A DNA stretch of 56,302 bases from Nanobdellati archaeon (GCA_019429005.1 JAHYJR010000006.1:1-56302), one strand, 5' to 3'; counted from the first letter of the stretch, positions 1 through 9,292 are shown. Notes: generated by a model from the letters alone, not told the origin. Numbers and translations: made by a program.

Positions 1-168
1 ACAATAATTGTATAACAAAAAACAATAATTGTATAACAAAAAACAATAATTGTATAACAAAAAACAATAATTGTATAACAAAAAACAATAATTGTATAAC
101 AAAAAACAATAATTGTATAACAAAAAACAATAATTGTATAACAAAAAAAAATAATTGTATAACAAAAA
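1..168. repeat. 21-bp tandem repeat, 8 copies
   Basis: Eight head-to-tail copies of a 21-bp A-rich unit start at 1, 22, 43, 64, 85, 106, 127 and 148. The first seven are identical; the eighth has one C-to-A change. Each unit contains the short inverted repeat ACAAT-A-ATTGT. There are no spacers, so it is not a CRISPR array. The window begins inside the array, so its true length is unknown. It lies directly upstream of the promoter region of the glycogen block. Confidence 0.97.
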
Positions 169-252
169 CGTATATATACTTGGCTTTACAAATTAAATAG
201 TATATATAGTTTGGAATATATAATTATATTACTTTTTAATTTAGTGAAGCTC

Positions 253-1023
253 ATGCAACAATCAACTGATACGGTTAAAAAACTGAATTCAAATGAACAA
301 CATTCTGAATATATCAGGCAGATGTTTATAGATAAAATACTTCAACAAATTAAATATAATCCGGATGACATGTCATATGGCAAAAAACCAAAAAGTGTTG
401 TTCTTCTTTCTTCTGAATATCTCCCAAAAAATATTTCTGAAATAGCTCTTCATTGTAAGAGTCTTGCAGATGGTCTTGTTGATAAGGGTATAAACGTTAA
501 TGTAATTACTCCAGATCCTTGGAAAGATGGGCAAGTTGTAGAAATGGGTGGTGTTAAAGTTCATTATATTAATAACAGTATTAAATCGTATAGTCCTTTG
601 ACTTGGGCTCTTACATTAAATATGGAGATTGGTAAAGCTGTGTCAAAGATAGTATATGAGGGTGATGGTCCAATTGATCTTATACATGCACATCAATGGG
701 AAATGTTTCCATCAGCACTTATGCTTCAATCTGCTTTAAAGAGACCTCTTGTTGTCAATTATTATTCAACTCAAGAACAGAGAACACCTTTCGTTAATAA
801 TTTGTATACTGATTCTGTTAAAAATATAGAATATAGTGCTAGTAATGATTCTGATAAGATACATGTTCATGATTGTTGGTTGAAGAGTGAAGTTATGAGA
901 CAATATTCACCAAAAAATGAAAAAGTCAATGTTTTAGATCCCTCAAAAAGACGTTGGACAAGTGATGTTGTTCGTGATTATAAATGGGTTATGCAGAATT
1001 GTAATCGAAATAATGGGCATTAA
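253..1023 (+). CDS. Half-size GT-B glycosyltransferase-like protein
   Basis: About 256 residues resembling only the N-terminal Rossmann domain of GT4/GT5 glycogen-synthase-like enzymes. An acidic and polar leader is followed by VVLLSSEYLP, a Rossmann strand and glycan-synthase start motif, and later DLIHAHQWEMFP, which matches DLIHAHDWLVAMP in the next gene. The C-terminal nucleotide-sugar domain with its E-x7-E motif is absent and there is no room for it before the next gene at 1061. It is either a truncated paralogue or a non-catalytic partner of the downstream enzyme. TATA-like boxes lie at 171-180 and 199-209. I chose the ATG at 253; TTG 211 and GTG 244 are in frame upstream. Confidence 0.7.
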   Translation: MQQSTDTVKKLNSNEQHSEYIRQMFIDKILQQIKYNPDDMSYGKKPKSVVLLSSEYLPKNISEIALHCKSLADGLVDKGINVNVITPDPWKDGQVVEMGGVKVHYINNSIKSYSPLTWALTLNMEIGKAVSKIVYEGDGPIDLIHAHQWEMFPSALMLQSALKRPLVVNYYSTQEQRTPFVNNLYTDSVKNIEYSASNDSDKIHVHDCWLKSEVMRQYSPKNEKVNVLDPSKRRWTSDVVRDYKWVMQNCNRNNGH

Positions 1024-1060
1024 GTTTATGTTAATATTTATTTTATTTAGGTAAGTTTTT

Positions 1061-2275
1061 ATGAAAGTAATGCATCTTACATGGGAGTTTCCACCAAATA
1101 AAGTTGGTGGTATAGCTTCAGTTCTAGAGAATCTTACTAAATCTCAATTAAAATGTGGTGTGACACCAATTGTTGTGACTTGTGCTTTTGAAGGTAAGGA
1201 AGGTTATGAGAATTATGAAGGTGTTCATGTATATCGTTTTAATGCAGATAATATACCTGCTGAAGATTTTCCATCATGGGCTCTTGAGATGAATCTTCTT
1301 ATGCAGAGGGTTGCATCTGATGTTATTAATAAAGAAGGTGGTGTGGATCTTATACATGCTCATGATTGGCTTGTTGCAATGCCTGCTATTTCTTTGAAAC
1401 ATCTATATAGGATTCCTTTGATATCTACAATTCATGCTCTTGAATCAGGGCGATATGGCGGTATTAATGGTGATCGTCAGGAATTTATACATAGTCTTGA
1501 AGGGCGTTTGGTTTTTGAGTCTTGGAAAGTTATATGTAATTCTGAATTTATGAAAAATAGTGTCTTAAATGCATTTCATGTACCTTGGGATCAAGTTAGT
1601 GTGATTCCAAATGGCGTGTCAATAGAATCTATGGAAGCACCATCCAATATATCTGATATTCGAAATAATTTTGCAATGTCAAATGAAAAAATCATAACAT
1701 ATGTTGGTCGACATGTTTTTGAAAAAGGTGTAGATGTTCTTGTTGGTGCGGTTCCATCAGTTTTATCAAAACATCCAGAAGTCAAATTTGTAATTTGCGG
1801 TACAGGATACATGAGAGATAGATGTAAGAATATTGCAAATGAACTTGGTGTTTCGGATAAAGTAATTTTCCCTGATTTTATTGATGATAATACAAGGAAT
1901 GCTTTGCTTCATATGTCAAGTGTTTTTGTTGTACCATCACGGTATGAACCTTTTGGTATAACACCTCTTGAAGCAATGGCTTGTAATACGCCGGTTGTTG
2001 TATCTGATACGGGTGGTTTGAGCGAAATTGTGGAACATGAAAAAGATGGTATAAAAGTGTATCCTGATAATTCTAAATCTCTTGCATGGGGAATAAATCG
2101 TGTGCTTGAAGATGATAATTTATCAAACTATCTTGTACAAAATGCTAAAAAGAAGATAGATGAATTATATAATTGGGATAAGATTGCATTAAACGTTCAA
2201 ATTGTGTATGATATAATACATAAAGAATATACGGATTTAAATTGGAAACCTGTTGTATCTTTTATTGAAAAATAA
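1061..2275 (+). CDS. GT4 glycosyltransferase, glycogen synthase-like
   Basis: A full-length (404 aa) GT-B enzyme. The N domain opens with WEFPPNKVGGIASVL (about residues 8-22), the acceptor/glycine loop typical of glycogen synthase-like GT4 proteins. The C domain has IPNGV (about 182), YVGRHVFEKGVD (about 213) and EPFGITPLEAM (about 295), the E-x7-E nucleotide-sugar signature. The family transfers glucose from ADP- or UDP-glucose to alpha-glucan in the cytoplasm. Its place between the half-size GT and a GH57 enzyme supports a role in glycogen metabolism, but another hexosyl acceptor is possible because GT4 is a broad family. Confidence 0.85.
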   Translation: MKVMHLTWEFPPNKVGGIASVLENLTKSQLKCGVTPIVVTCAFEGKEGYENYEGVHVYRFNADNIPAEDFPSWALEMNLLMQRVASDVINKEGGVDLIHAHDWLVAMPAISLKHLYRIPLISTIHALESGRYGGINGDRQEFIHSLEGRLVFESWKVICNSEFMKNSVLNAFHVPWDQVSVIPNGVSIESMEAPSNISDIRNNFAMSNEKIITYVGRHVFEKGVDVLVGAVPSVLSKHPEVKFVICGTGYMRDRCKNIANELGVSDKVIFPDFIDDNTRNALLHMSSVFVVPSRYEPFGITPLEAMACNTPVVVSDTGGLSEIVEHEKDGIKVYPDNSKSLAWGINRVLEDDNLSNYLVQNAKKKIDELYNWDKIALNVQIVYDIIHKEYTDLNWKPVVSFIEK

Positions 2276-2388
2276 TAAGATTTGTAAAATTGTTTTAATA
2301 TTTTTTAAGATATTGATTTTTTTAGTTTAATCTTGTAACTATAAATACATCTATTGAGAAATTATATAGTATCTATATATGTGGTCTT

Positions 2389-3753
2389 ATGAGTTCTGTA
2401 TGTTTTTATTTTCAAGTGCATCAGCCAAGACGGTTGAAACCTGGACATCTTATAAATACGTCAGGTGTGAATACAATAGCTAAACTTGATAATGCTATTT
2501 TTGATGACCATAAAAATAAAGAGATTATTGATAAGGTTGCAGGGAAATGTTATTTTCCAGCTAATAATCTTATGCTTGATCAAATTGAGGAATTTAAAGG
2601 GCAGAGACGTAAATTTAAAATATCTTATTCTTTGAGTGGTGTGTTTATAGATACGCTTGAGCGACATAACCGTGATCTTCTTGAAAGTTTTAAACTGCTT
2701 TCAGATTCTGGTTGTGTTGAATTTCTTTCAGAGACTTATTATCATTCTCTTTCAAGTTTTTGGGGTCAAGGTGTCGATCGTACAGAGTTTAAAGATCAGG
2801 TAAAGATGCATTATGATACTGTAAAATCTCTTCTTGGTTATAAACCTAAAGTTTTTAGAAATACTGAGCTTCTTTATAATAATTCTATTGCAAAGACTGT
2901 TGAGTCTATGGGGTTCAAAGGTATACTTGCAGAAGGTATTGAACGTGCGCTTGAGGGTTGGAAATCACCTGAATATGTGTATACACCACCTCAATCAAAG
3001 ATTGCGATTCTTCTTAGGCATTATAAATTAAGTGATGATATGTCTTATAGGTTTTCAGCAAGATGGTTTGAAGGCTGGCCTGTAACTGCTGATAAATATG
3101 CTGGATGGGTATCTCAATGTCAGGGTGAGACAATTAATCTTTTTATGGATTATGAGACGTTTGGTGAGCATCAATGGCATGATACAGGGATATTTAATTT
3201 TCTGCGTCATCTTCCTCAACATATACTTAAATGGGACCATATGGATTTTAAGACACCTAGTGAAATTATAAGTTCGTATAAACCGAAAGGCACAATTGAC
3301 ATATCTGATTTTTCAACAATCTCATGGGCGGATCTTGAGCGAGATTCAAGTGCATGGTTAGGTAATGATATGCAAAGGCTTGTCTTTAGAGAATTGCAGC
3401 GTATAGGTTTGTTTGTATTGAAAACTAAAGATAAGGATTTAATTGGGATTTGGCGACATTTACAGACTTCTGATCATCTTTATTATTGTTGCACTAAATC
3501 GTGGGGTGACGGGGACGTTCATACTTATTTTAGTCCTTATGGAACACCGCATGAATCTTTTGAAGCTTTGATTAAAGCAATGACTCAGCTTGAGTTTGTT
3601 GCAAAAAAGAAGCTTAAAGAACTAAATTTAGATAATAATTTGGAACATATATCATCTTTAGATGCTAAATCTAAAACATTTTATGATGTATTAAATCTAA
3701 GTCAGAAAGTGAAAGATGGATTGTCTGGAAAAAGTAAGCCTAAAGTCAATTGA
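2389..3753 (+). CDS. GH57 family alpha-glucan hydrolase/transferase
   Basis: A 454-residue GH57 enzyme with the family's conserved regions in order: HQP near residue 10, ETYYHSL near 114, RNTELLYN with the predicted nucleophile Glu160, and MDYETFGEHQWHDTG with the predicted acid/base Asp near 254. GH57 members are alpha-amylases, amylopullulanases, 4-alpha-glucanotransferases or branching enzymes. The short length and the context with glycogen synthases and a debranching enzyme suggest an intracellular alpha-amylase-like role in glycogen breakdown. No signal peptide is visible. The gene converges on the debranching enzyme gene with only 23 bases between stops. Confidence 0.9.
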   Translation: MSSVCFYFQVHQPRRLKPGHLINTSGVNTIAKLDNAIFDDHKNKEIIDKVAGKCYFPANNLMLDQIEEFKGQRRKFKISYSLSGVFIDTLERHNRDLLESFKLLSDSGCVEFLSETYYHSLSSFWGQGVDRTEFKDQVKMHYDTVKSLLGYKPKVFRNTELLYNNSIAKTVESMGFKGILAEGIERALEGWKSPEYVYTPPQSKIAILLRHYKLSDDMSYRFSARWFEGWPVTADKYAGWVSQCQGETINLFMDYETFGEHQWHDTGIFNFLRHLPQHILKWDHMDFKTPSEIISSYKPKGTIDISDFSTISWADLERDSSAWLGNDMQRLVFRELQRIGLFVLKTKDKDLIGIWRHLQTSDHLYYCCTKSWGDGDVHTYFSPYGTPHESFEALIKAMTQLEFVAKKKLKELNLDNNLEHISSLDAKSKTFYDVLNLSQKVKDGLSGKSKPKVN

Positions 3754-3776
3754 TTTTTTTAGATTGTTATTTTTAT

Positions 3777-5858
3777 TTAGAAAGTAATCTGTATCAAATT
3801 ACTTTTTTGTGTTTTAAATTCTATAATATTATCTTTGATTTTTGTTTTTTTGTTATTAATTGTTATTTCTTTTGTAATGATGTTGAAATTTTTGATATTT
3901 AGTTTTATTTTTAAATTTGGTTTTTTTTCAAAGTTAAATCCAATTTCAATCATAGCATCTTTTAGTTTTATCTCCGTTTCAAGATGATAGTTTCCTATAA
4001 TTTTATTTTTTCGTGATGCATATTTCCATTCTGATGGTATTGCCGGAATTATTTCAATAGTGCTTGTTGAAAGGTTTGGTCTTATTCCAAATAGATAATT
4101 ATCAATCGCATGTACAAATAGGGCTGATGACCATGCTTGAATATGTGCTCCTGTCAATTGTCCTGTTTCGGCATTATAGCATTCTCCAATTGTTCCGATT
4201 TGGTTCTGTTTCATATGGTTTGCCATGGTATTTAGGTATTTTAAACCATCGTCTTTAAGACTATATTCGAAATTTGCACAAGCTACCCATCCTGTTGTAA
4301 GGCCCCAGACGGAACCTGTATGATATCCTTCAGGATTATATGTTGGGTCATATTTTGATCTTGTTCTTGCACCATAAGCTGTTTTGAATTCAGTGTTAAT
4401 CTTATCAAGTGCAAGTAGAGCTTCTTCTTCAGGTACTTGTCCAAACATAAGAGGTACGGCTGCATTAATAGTCAGTGATTTATCTTTATCTTTTCCGAAT
4501 GTGTCAAGGAAATATTTTGAATCTTTGTCCCAAAAGAATTTTATAAGCATATCTTTCAAGTCGTCTGAAAGTTCTTTGTTATTAGATTCAAGTGCATGAA
4601 TCCATAGAGCTTGAATATCTATTGCAGTTCCAGTTCTTTTAAGGGTATCCATCCATGTTTCGTTTGATTCATGTATCACGAAATCCGAATCTAACTTTAA
4701 TGATTTTAATGAGGTTTTGATATTTTTTTTGAATTCTGTCAATATTTTTTTATCTCCGCTATGTTTTACATAATAATCTAAAGCAATAAGGAAAAGGGGG
4801 TCTGTGTCTGCTCCAATATATGATGTATTACCCTTAGTATCAACTAGATTTGGTATACGTTCTTTTTGGTATTTAAGCAATGTTTTCATGCATTCTTTTG
4901 CGGTCTTGAATTCACCCATATCAATTAATCCTAAAAGTGACCAGAATGTATCTCTTCCCCAGAATTCTTGAAACCAAGGCATACCTGCAAAAATGCCAGA
5001 ACCAATTGTTGAATTATGTACGAGGTTATGTGTATTAAGTGCGGCCCATGTGAATTTTTTATCTAGGTCAGAATCTGTTTTTATTGTTGATGTTTTTATT
5101 ATATTATTAATTGAATCTGTTTTATTGTTTATTACGTTTTCAAGATTTTGTAATATATAGTCATATGTGTTTTGTGCATCTTGTGCAGATATGTTTGATG
5201 TTGCAAAGATTATTGGTATTTTGATTGTTTCTTTTGCTTCAAGTGTGGTTTTTATAATAAGACTACCTGGTATGTAACATCTTTCTTTTTCATTATTTTG
5301 ATAATGTTCTTTGTATTTTTCAGATTCTTTAAAATTAATCTCTATTGTTTTTGATGGTTGACCCGTTCCAAAAATAATATTATCTGTTTTATTTTTTCCA
5401 GAAATTAATATTGCGCGTCTTATATCTATGAATTTATTTGAATATTCTCGCTCATGATAATTTTCATATTTTGTGCGTATGTTGATTGCGATTTCTGGAT
5501 TTATTTCAATATCTGTTTTTGTTTTTGCTGTATTTTCTATTGTAATAATTGAAATCATCGCACTTGAATTTTCAGGTATGAATACAGTTTCTTTAATATT
5601 TAGATTTGTTATTTTGTATTCGTGTTCTGAATAGGTTGGTTTTTGTATAAATTTTGTTGAATTTTTAATATCTAGCCATGTGTTGTTTATTTTATAAGCG
5701 TAATATTCTAAAAATTTATTTGGTGGGGACCAAAGACCACACCATTTTGTTCTAAAACCAGAATCGGCATATCTATGAAAAAAAGATGTTCTTCCAAGTT
5801 CACTATAACATGTGTCTTTGAAGTCTTTAGAATTTATTAGCCAATCCAAATTTACCAT
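3777..5858 (-). CDS. Amylo-alpha-1,6-glucosidase (glycogen debranching enzyme)
   Basis: A 693-residue protein with an N-terminal beta-rich domain (about 1-260) and an (alpha/alpha)6 barrel typical of the GDE C-terminal/GH133 family. The signature GMPWFQEFWGRDTFWSLLG lies near residues 293-311, followed by SYIGADTDPLF and NETWMDTL near 400, the region that carries catalytic carboxylates in this family. It should hydrolyse alpha-1,6 branch points of glycogen. It is transcribed divergently from the GT3 glycogen synthase gene with a 127-base shared promoter region containing TATA-like sequence at 5867-5874, so synthesis and degradation may be coordinated. Confidence 0.9.
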   Translation of the reverse strand: MVNLDWLINSKDFKDTCYSELGRTSFFHRYADSGFRTKWCGLWSPPNKFLEYYAYKINNTWLDIKNSTKFIQKPTYSEHEYKITNLNIKETVFIPENSSAMISIITIENTAKTKTDIEINPEIAINIRTKYENYHEREYSNKFIDIRRAILISGKNKTDNIIFGTGQPSKTIEINFKESEKYKEHYQNNEKERCYIPGSLIIKTTLEAKETIKIPIIFATSNISAQDAQNTYDYILQNLENVINNKTDSINNIIKTSTIKTDSDLDKKFTWAALNTHNLVHNSTIGSGIFAGMPWFQEFWGRDTFWSLLGLIDMGEFKTAKECMKTLLKYQKERIPNLVDTKGNTSYIGADTDPLFLIALDYYVKHSGDKKILTEFKKNIKTSLKSLKLDSDFVIHESNETWMDTLKRTGTAIDIQALWIHALESNNKELSDDLKDMLIKFFWDKDSKYFLDTFGKDKDKSLTINAAVPLMFGQVPEEEALLALDKINTEFKTAYGARTRSKYDPTYNPEGYHTGSVWGLTTGWVACANFEYSLKDDGLKYLNTMANHMKQNQIGTIGECYNAETGQLTGAHIQAWSSALFVHAIDNYLFGIRPNLSTSTIEIIPAIPSEWKYASRKNKIIGNYHLETEIKLKDAMIEIGFNFEKKPNLKIKLNIKNFNIITKEITINNKKTKIKDNIIEFKTQKSNLIQITF

Positions 5859-5985
5859 AACTTACATATATAGGTAAGGAGTATAAATATGTTATTATAG
5901 AAAATATGTTATTAAAGAAAACAGTTACTGTTTGCGATTTGTAGTGACTAGTTAGTGCAGAATAAAGGTATGTGTATTTATTTGG

Positions 5986-7812
5986 GTGATTATATTGGAA
6001 GCTAAAGCTGATTATTTTTTTGAAGTATCTTTTGAAGTTGCAAATAAAGTTGGTGGAATATATACTGTGCTTAAATCTAAAGCATCTGAAATGTCACGTT
6101 ATTATGGGGATAATTATTATACTATTGGTTTTTTCTCGCCGAATTCTTCAAGATTTGAGTTTATATCAAAAGATGAAGATGAATTCAAAATTATTTTTGA
6201 TGAAATGTTGAAATTAGGTATAAGGTGTTATTATGGTGTGTGGGACATACCAGGAAAACCTAAAACCATATTGATTGATATTAAGGATTATACATCTAAT
6301 ATTAATTCTATTAAAGGGTGGCTTTGGGATACATATTATATTGATTCTCTTTATTCAGATTCATGGTTTGATGAACCTGTAATTTGGAGTTATGCTTGCG
6401 GTATACTTCTTGAGAAAATGGAAAAACATTTTAAAGGTAATATCGTTTCACAGTTTCATGAATGGATGGCTGGTATTGGTCTTCTTTATCTTAAATATAA
6501 TAAATCAAAGATTGCAACAGTATTTACAACACATGCTACTATGCTTGGACGTTCAATGGCAGCTGCTAATAAGCCACTTGTTTCTATGATTGAAGATGGT
6601 CTTAAAGTTGGGTCAATTATAGATCAGAAGACTGCTTATGATTTTAATGTGCAAGCAAAACATCAGACTGAAAAGGCTTGTTGTGAAAATGCGGGGGTTT
6701 TTACGACTGTAAGTGAAACGACTGCTTTGGAGTCTGAATATATTTTAGGTAAAAAACCAGATGTTGTTCTTCCAAATGGTTTTAATATGAGTGATTTTCC
6801 TAAGATGGAGGAATTATCGTATCTCCACAAAAAAAATAAAAATAAAATAATTCATATGCTTAAGGCGTATTTTGCACCTTATTATAGTATTAATCTTGAT
6901 GATCCACGTATTATAATGACATCAGGTCGTTATGAATTTCATAATAAAGGAATTGACCTTCTGATAGATAGTCTTTCTGAGTTGAATATTCGTCTTAAAA
7001 AAGAAAAATCAGATAAAGATGTTTTTGTATTTTTTGCGATACCTTCAGATGTAAGAGGTGATAAAATTTCAGTTCTTGAAAATCAATCTTTATATCAAGA
7101 AATTGGTGATTATGCTGATGAAATTACATTTGAAATAAAAGATTTAATTGTAGATAATATTATTTTTAAGGGTGAATCTTTATCTAAAACGGTATCCAGT
7201 TTTATTGAACAGAAACATCTTGGAAAACTTAAACGTTTTTCAGAATCTTTTAATAAAAAAGATGGTTTACCACCACTTTGTTCAGCGTTTCTCAATTATT
7301 CTGAAGATTCTGATTCTATAATAAGTAGTTTAAAATCTAAAGGTCTCTTAAATCGTAAAGAAGATAGGGTTAAGGTTATATTTTATCCGATTTATATTTC
7401 ATCTACAGAGAGGGTTCTTCCTTTAGATTATAATTCAATGATTACAGGATGTACGCTTTCAGTATTTCCATCTTATTATGAACCTTGGGGTTATACACCT
7501 GTTGAAGCTATTGCAAATGGTGTGCTTACAATTACAACAGATCTTGCTGGTGTTGGACAGTTCATGCTTAAAAATATAAATATTAAGAAGAATAAAGGTT
7601 TATCTATACTTGAAAGGCGTGGAAAATCTTATGATTCTGCCATGCTTGACCTTTCAAAAATGATATATGATGTTGTCTTTATGTCTGAAGAAGATTTGAT
7701 AAAAAGTAAGCATAATGCAAAAGAGATTTCAAGGTTAGTTGATTGGAAATATCTTTCTGTGAATTATATTGAAGCACATAATCTTGCGCTTTCAAAGCAG
7801 AATATTAAATAA
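5986..7812 (+). CDS. GT3 family (eukaryote-like) glycogen synthase
   Basis: A 608-residue GT-B enzyme of the GT3 type known from yeast and animal glycogen synthase. FEVANKVGGIYTVL (about residues 16-29) is almost the eukaryotic N-terminal motif. FHEWMAGIGLLYL (about 158), TTHATMLGR (about 181), VVLPNGFNMSDF (about 259), TSGRYEFHNKGIDLL (about 311) and SYYEPWGYTPVEA (about 495) follow in the expected order. GT3 enzymes use UDP-glucose to elongate alpha-1,4-glucan. No ATG is suitable; GTG 5986 is used here and TTG 5995 is an alternative. With the GT4 enzyme this makes two distinct glucan synthases in one locus. Confidence 0.92.
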   Translation: MIILEAKADYFFEVSFEVANKVGGIYTVLKSKASEMSRYYGDNYYTIGFFSPNSSRFEFISKDEDEFKIIFDEMLKLGIRCYYGVWDIPGKPKTILIDIKDYTSNINSIKGWLWDTYYIDSLYSDSWFDEPVIWSYACGILLEKMEKHFKGNIVSQFHEWMAGIGLLYLKYNKSKIATVFTTHATMLGRSMAAANKPLVSMIEDGLKVGSIIDQKTAYDFNVQAKHQTEKACCENAGVFTTVSETTALESEYILGKKPDVVLPNGFNMSDFPKMEELSYLHKKNKNKIIHMLKAYFAPYYSINLDDPRIIMTSGRYEFHNKGIDLLIDSLSELNIRLKKEKSDKDVFVFFAIPSDVRGDKISVLENQSLYQEIGDYADEITFEIKDLIVDNIIFKGESLSKTVSSFIEQKHLGKLKRFSESFNKKDGLPPLCSAFLNYSEDSDSIISSLKSKGLLNRKEDRVKVIFYPIYISSTERVLPLDYNSMITGCTLSVFPSYYEPWGYTPVEAIANGVLTITTDLAGVGQFMLKNINIKKNKGLSILERRGKSYDSAMLDLSKMIYDVVFMSEEDLIKSKHNAKEISRLVDWKYLSVNYIEAHNLALSKQNIK

Positions 7813-7830
7813 TTAATTTTATGTATAAAC

Positions 7831-8163
7831 GTGATTTTTTTGGATATAACATATAGTATAGAAAATATTGAAAATTTTAATAAGATTATAATCAATGTTA
7901 TGGATTTTGGAAGACCTATTGATGCTAGTGTTTCTGTATCTCTGAAAACGTTTGAGGGTAATGAATACATATTTATACCGTCTTATGTTTCTGTTGGGAC
8001 TAATCCTAAAAAAACGGCATATCCTGAGGAATATATTAATTTTGTTAATGTTACAGATATTGGTGAATTTACATTATTTTTTCATTCTAAAGAGAAAATA
8101 AAGACAATGCAGGTTTTTGTCCAGTATCGTGATGTTCTTTTGGATAAAGTTTTTGAATTGTGA
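7831..8163 (+). CDS. Hypothetical protein, beta-rich
   Basis: A 110-residue protein of no recognised family. It alternates hydrophobic and polar residues in short strands and has a VSVSLKTFEGNEYIF stretch and a C-terminal TMQVFVQYRDVLLDKVFEL strand, which suggests a beta-sandwich such as an Ig-like or glycan-binding fold; that is inference only. The start is GTG 7831 (TTG 7840 possible). It follows the GT3 gene by 18 bases and so is probably co-transcribed with it. Its TGA stop overlaps by four bases the GTG that opens the YFKS-repeat frame. Confidence 0.6.
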   Translation: MIFLDITYSIENIENFNKIIINVMDFGRPIDASVSVSLKTFEGNEYIFIPSYVSVGTNPKKTAYPEEYINFVNVTDIGEFTLFFHSKEKIKTMQVFVQYRDVLLDKVFEL

Positions 8164-8711
8164 TTTTAAGTTTAATATATTTTAAATCTTATTTCAAATC
8201 TTATTTTAAATCTTATTTTAAATCTTATTTTAAATCTTATTTTAAATCTTATTTTAAATCTTATTTTAAATCTTATTTTAAATCTTATTTTAAATTTTAT
8301 TTTAAATCTTATTTTAAATTTTATTTTAAATCTTATTTTAAATCTTATTTTAAATTTTATTTTAAATCTTATTTTAAATCTTATTTTAAATCTTATTTCA
8401 AATCGTATTTTAAATCTTATTTCAAATCGTATTTTAAATCTTATTTCAAATCTTATTTTAAATCTTATTTCAAATCTTATTTCAAATCTTATTTTAAATC
8501 TTATTTTAAATCTTATTTTAAATCTTATTTTAAATCTTATTTTAAATCTTATTTTAAATCTTATTTCAAATCTTATTTCAAATCTAATTTTAAATCTAAT
8601 TTTAAATCTTATTTCAAATCTTATTTCAAATCTTATTTTAAATTTTATTTTAAATCTTATTTTAAATCTTATTTCAAATCTTATTTTTTATCTTTTTTTG
8701 TTGATATTTAA
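8160..8711 (+). CDS. Possible Tyr-Phe-Lys-Ser repeat polypeptide (doubtful CDS)
   Basis: An open frame of 183 codons that starts with GTG overlapping the previous stop by four bases (GTGA, operon-style coupling) and ends in a short unique tail, LSFFVDI. Nearly all of it is 43 units of the tetrapeptide YFKS encoded by a 12-bp tandem repeat. Variation falls at four of the twelve positions: TTT/TTC and TCT/TCG are silent; TCT to TTT (four cases) and TAT to AAT (two cases) are not. Openness alone is weak evidence because the unit has no stop in this frame or in one frame of the other strand. The coupling and the mostly silent variation are the only arguments for translation. Confidence 0.25.
   Translation: MILSLIYFKSYFKSYFKSYFKSYFKSYFKSYFKSYFKSYFKSYFKFYFKSYFKFYFKSYFKSYFKFYFKSYFKSYFKSYFKSYFKSYFKSYFKSYFKSYFKSYFKSYFKSYFKSYFKSYFKSYFKSYFKSYFKSYFKSYFKSNFKSNFKSYFKSYFKSYFKFYFKSYFKSYFKSYFLSFFVDI
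8178..8693. repeat. 12-bp tandem repeat (minisatellite), 43 copies
   Basis: Forty-three contiguous copies of TATTTTAAATCT and close variants fill 516 bp between the glycogen block and the copper island. The variants are TTC for TTT, TCG for TCT, TTT for TCT (four copies) and AAT for TAT (two adjacent copies near 8585-8605); the last copy has TTA for AAA. Clustering of identical variants (for example the C-containing copies between about 8395 and 8500) shows expansion by local duplication. Confidence 0.97.
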
Positions 8712-8773
8712 ACAGAATGTTTTTAAAATAACTTATGTCTAATTTAAATAGATATTTTAAAATGGTGTTTTTT

Positions 8774-9292
8774 ATGGATAATAAGATGTTTGGTATAATA
8801 TTGATTGTATTATGTCTTGGTATGGGTTTTGTGGTTTTTGAATTTACAGATGCACTTACGCAGATAACCGAAGATAGTTGTGATTGTACAGATATGGCGG
8901 ATAGTGGTGATTATTGTCCTCATAGTGGAAAAACACCTTGGCAGACATATTTTGGTATATTTATTACAAGTGCTATTGGTGCTTTAGGTTTGTATCTTAT
9001 CTTTTTTGAAAAATCTCAAGGTGCAATTTTAAATCGACTTGAAAATAATAAGAAAACTATATCTGATAAAGAAAAGTTTGATATACTTTTTATGGGGCTC
9101 GATCCTTATGAGAAGAAAGTTATGAATGCTGTAATGTTGCGAGATGGTATAACACAGCAGACTTTAAGGTATCGAACAGATATGCATAAGTCAAAGCTTA
9201 GTATTGTTCTTGATGGTCTTGAGAAAAAGGGCATAATAACTCGTGTTGAGAAAGGTAAGACAAAACAGGTATTTCTTAAGATTGCTTTTTAA
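8774..9292 (+). CDS. Membrane-anchored winged-helix regulator
   Basis: About 172 residues. An N-terminal membrane segment (GIILIVLCLGMGFVVFEF) is followed by a Cys/Asp-rich loop with DSCDCTDMADSGDYC, a second membrane segment (IFITSAIGALGLYLIFF), and a C-terminal helix-turn-helix region (DPYEKKVMNAVMLRDGITQQTL to KQVFLKIAF) like the winged helices of archaeal MarR/DUF7343-type regulators. The Cys-Asp loop would lie between the membrane helices and could sense metal or redox. Start ATG 8774 is chosen because GGTG lies six bases upstream; ATGs at 8735 and 8762 are in frame. It heads the copper island and probably regulates it. Confidence 0.75.
   Translation: MDNKMFGIILIVLCLGMGFVVFEFTDALTQITEDSCDCTDMADSGDYCPHSGKTPWQTYFGIFITSAIGALGLYLIFFEKSQGAILNRLENNKKTISDKEKFDILFMGLDPYEKKVMNAVMLRDGITQQTLRYRTDMHKSKLSIVLDGLEKKGIITRVEKGKTKQVFLKIAF

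Noticed and set aside
1-168. CRISPR array
   Set aside because: The 21-bp units are directly adjacent with no spacers and there are no cas genes. The same applies to the 26-bp array at 32289 and the 27-bp array at 56166.
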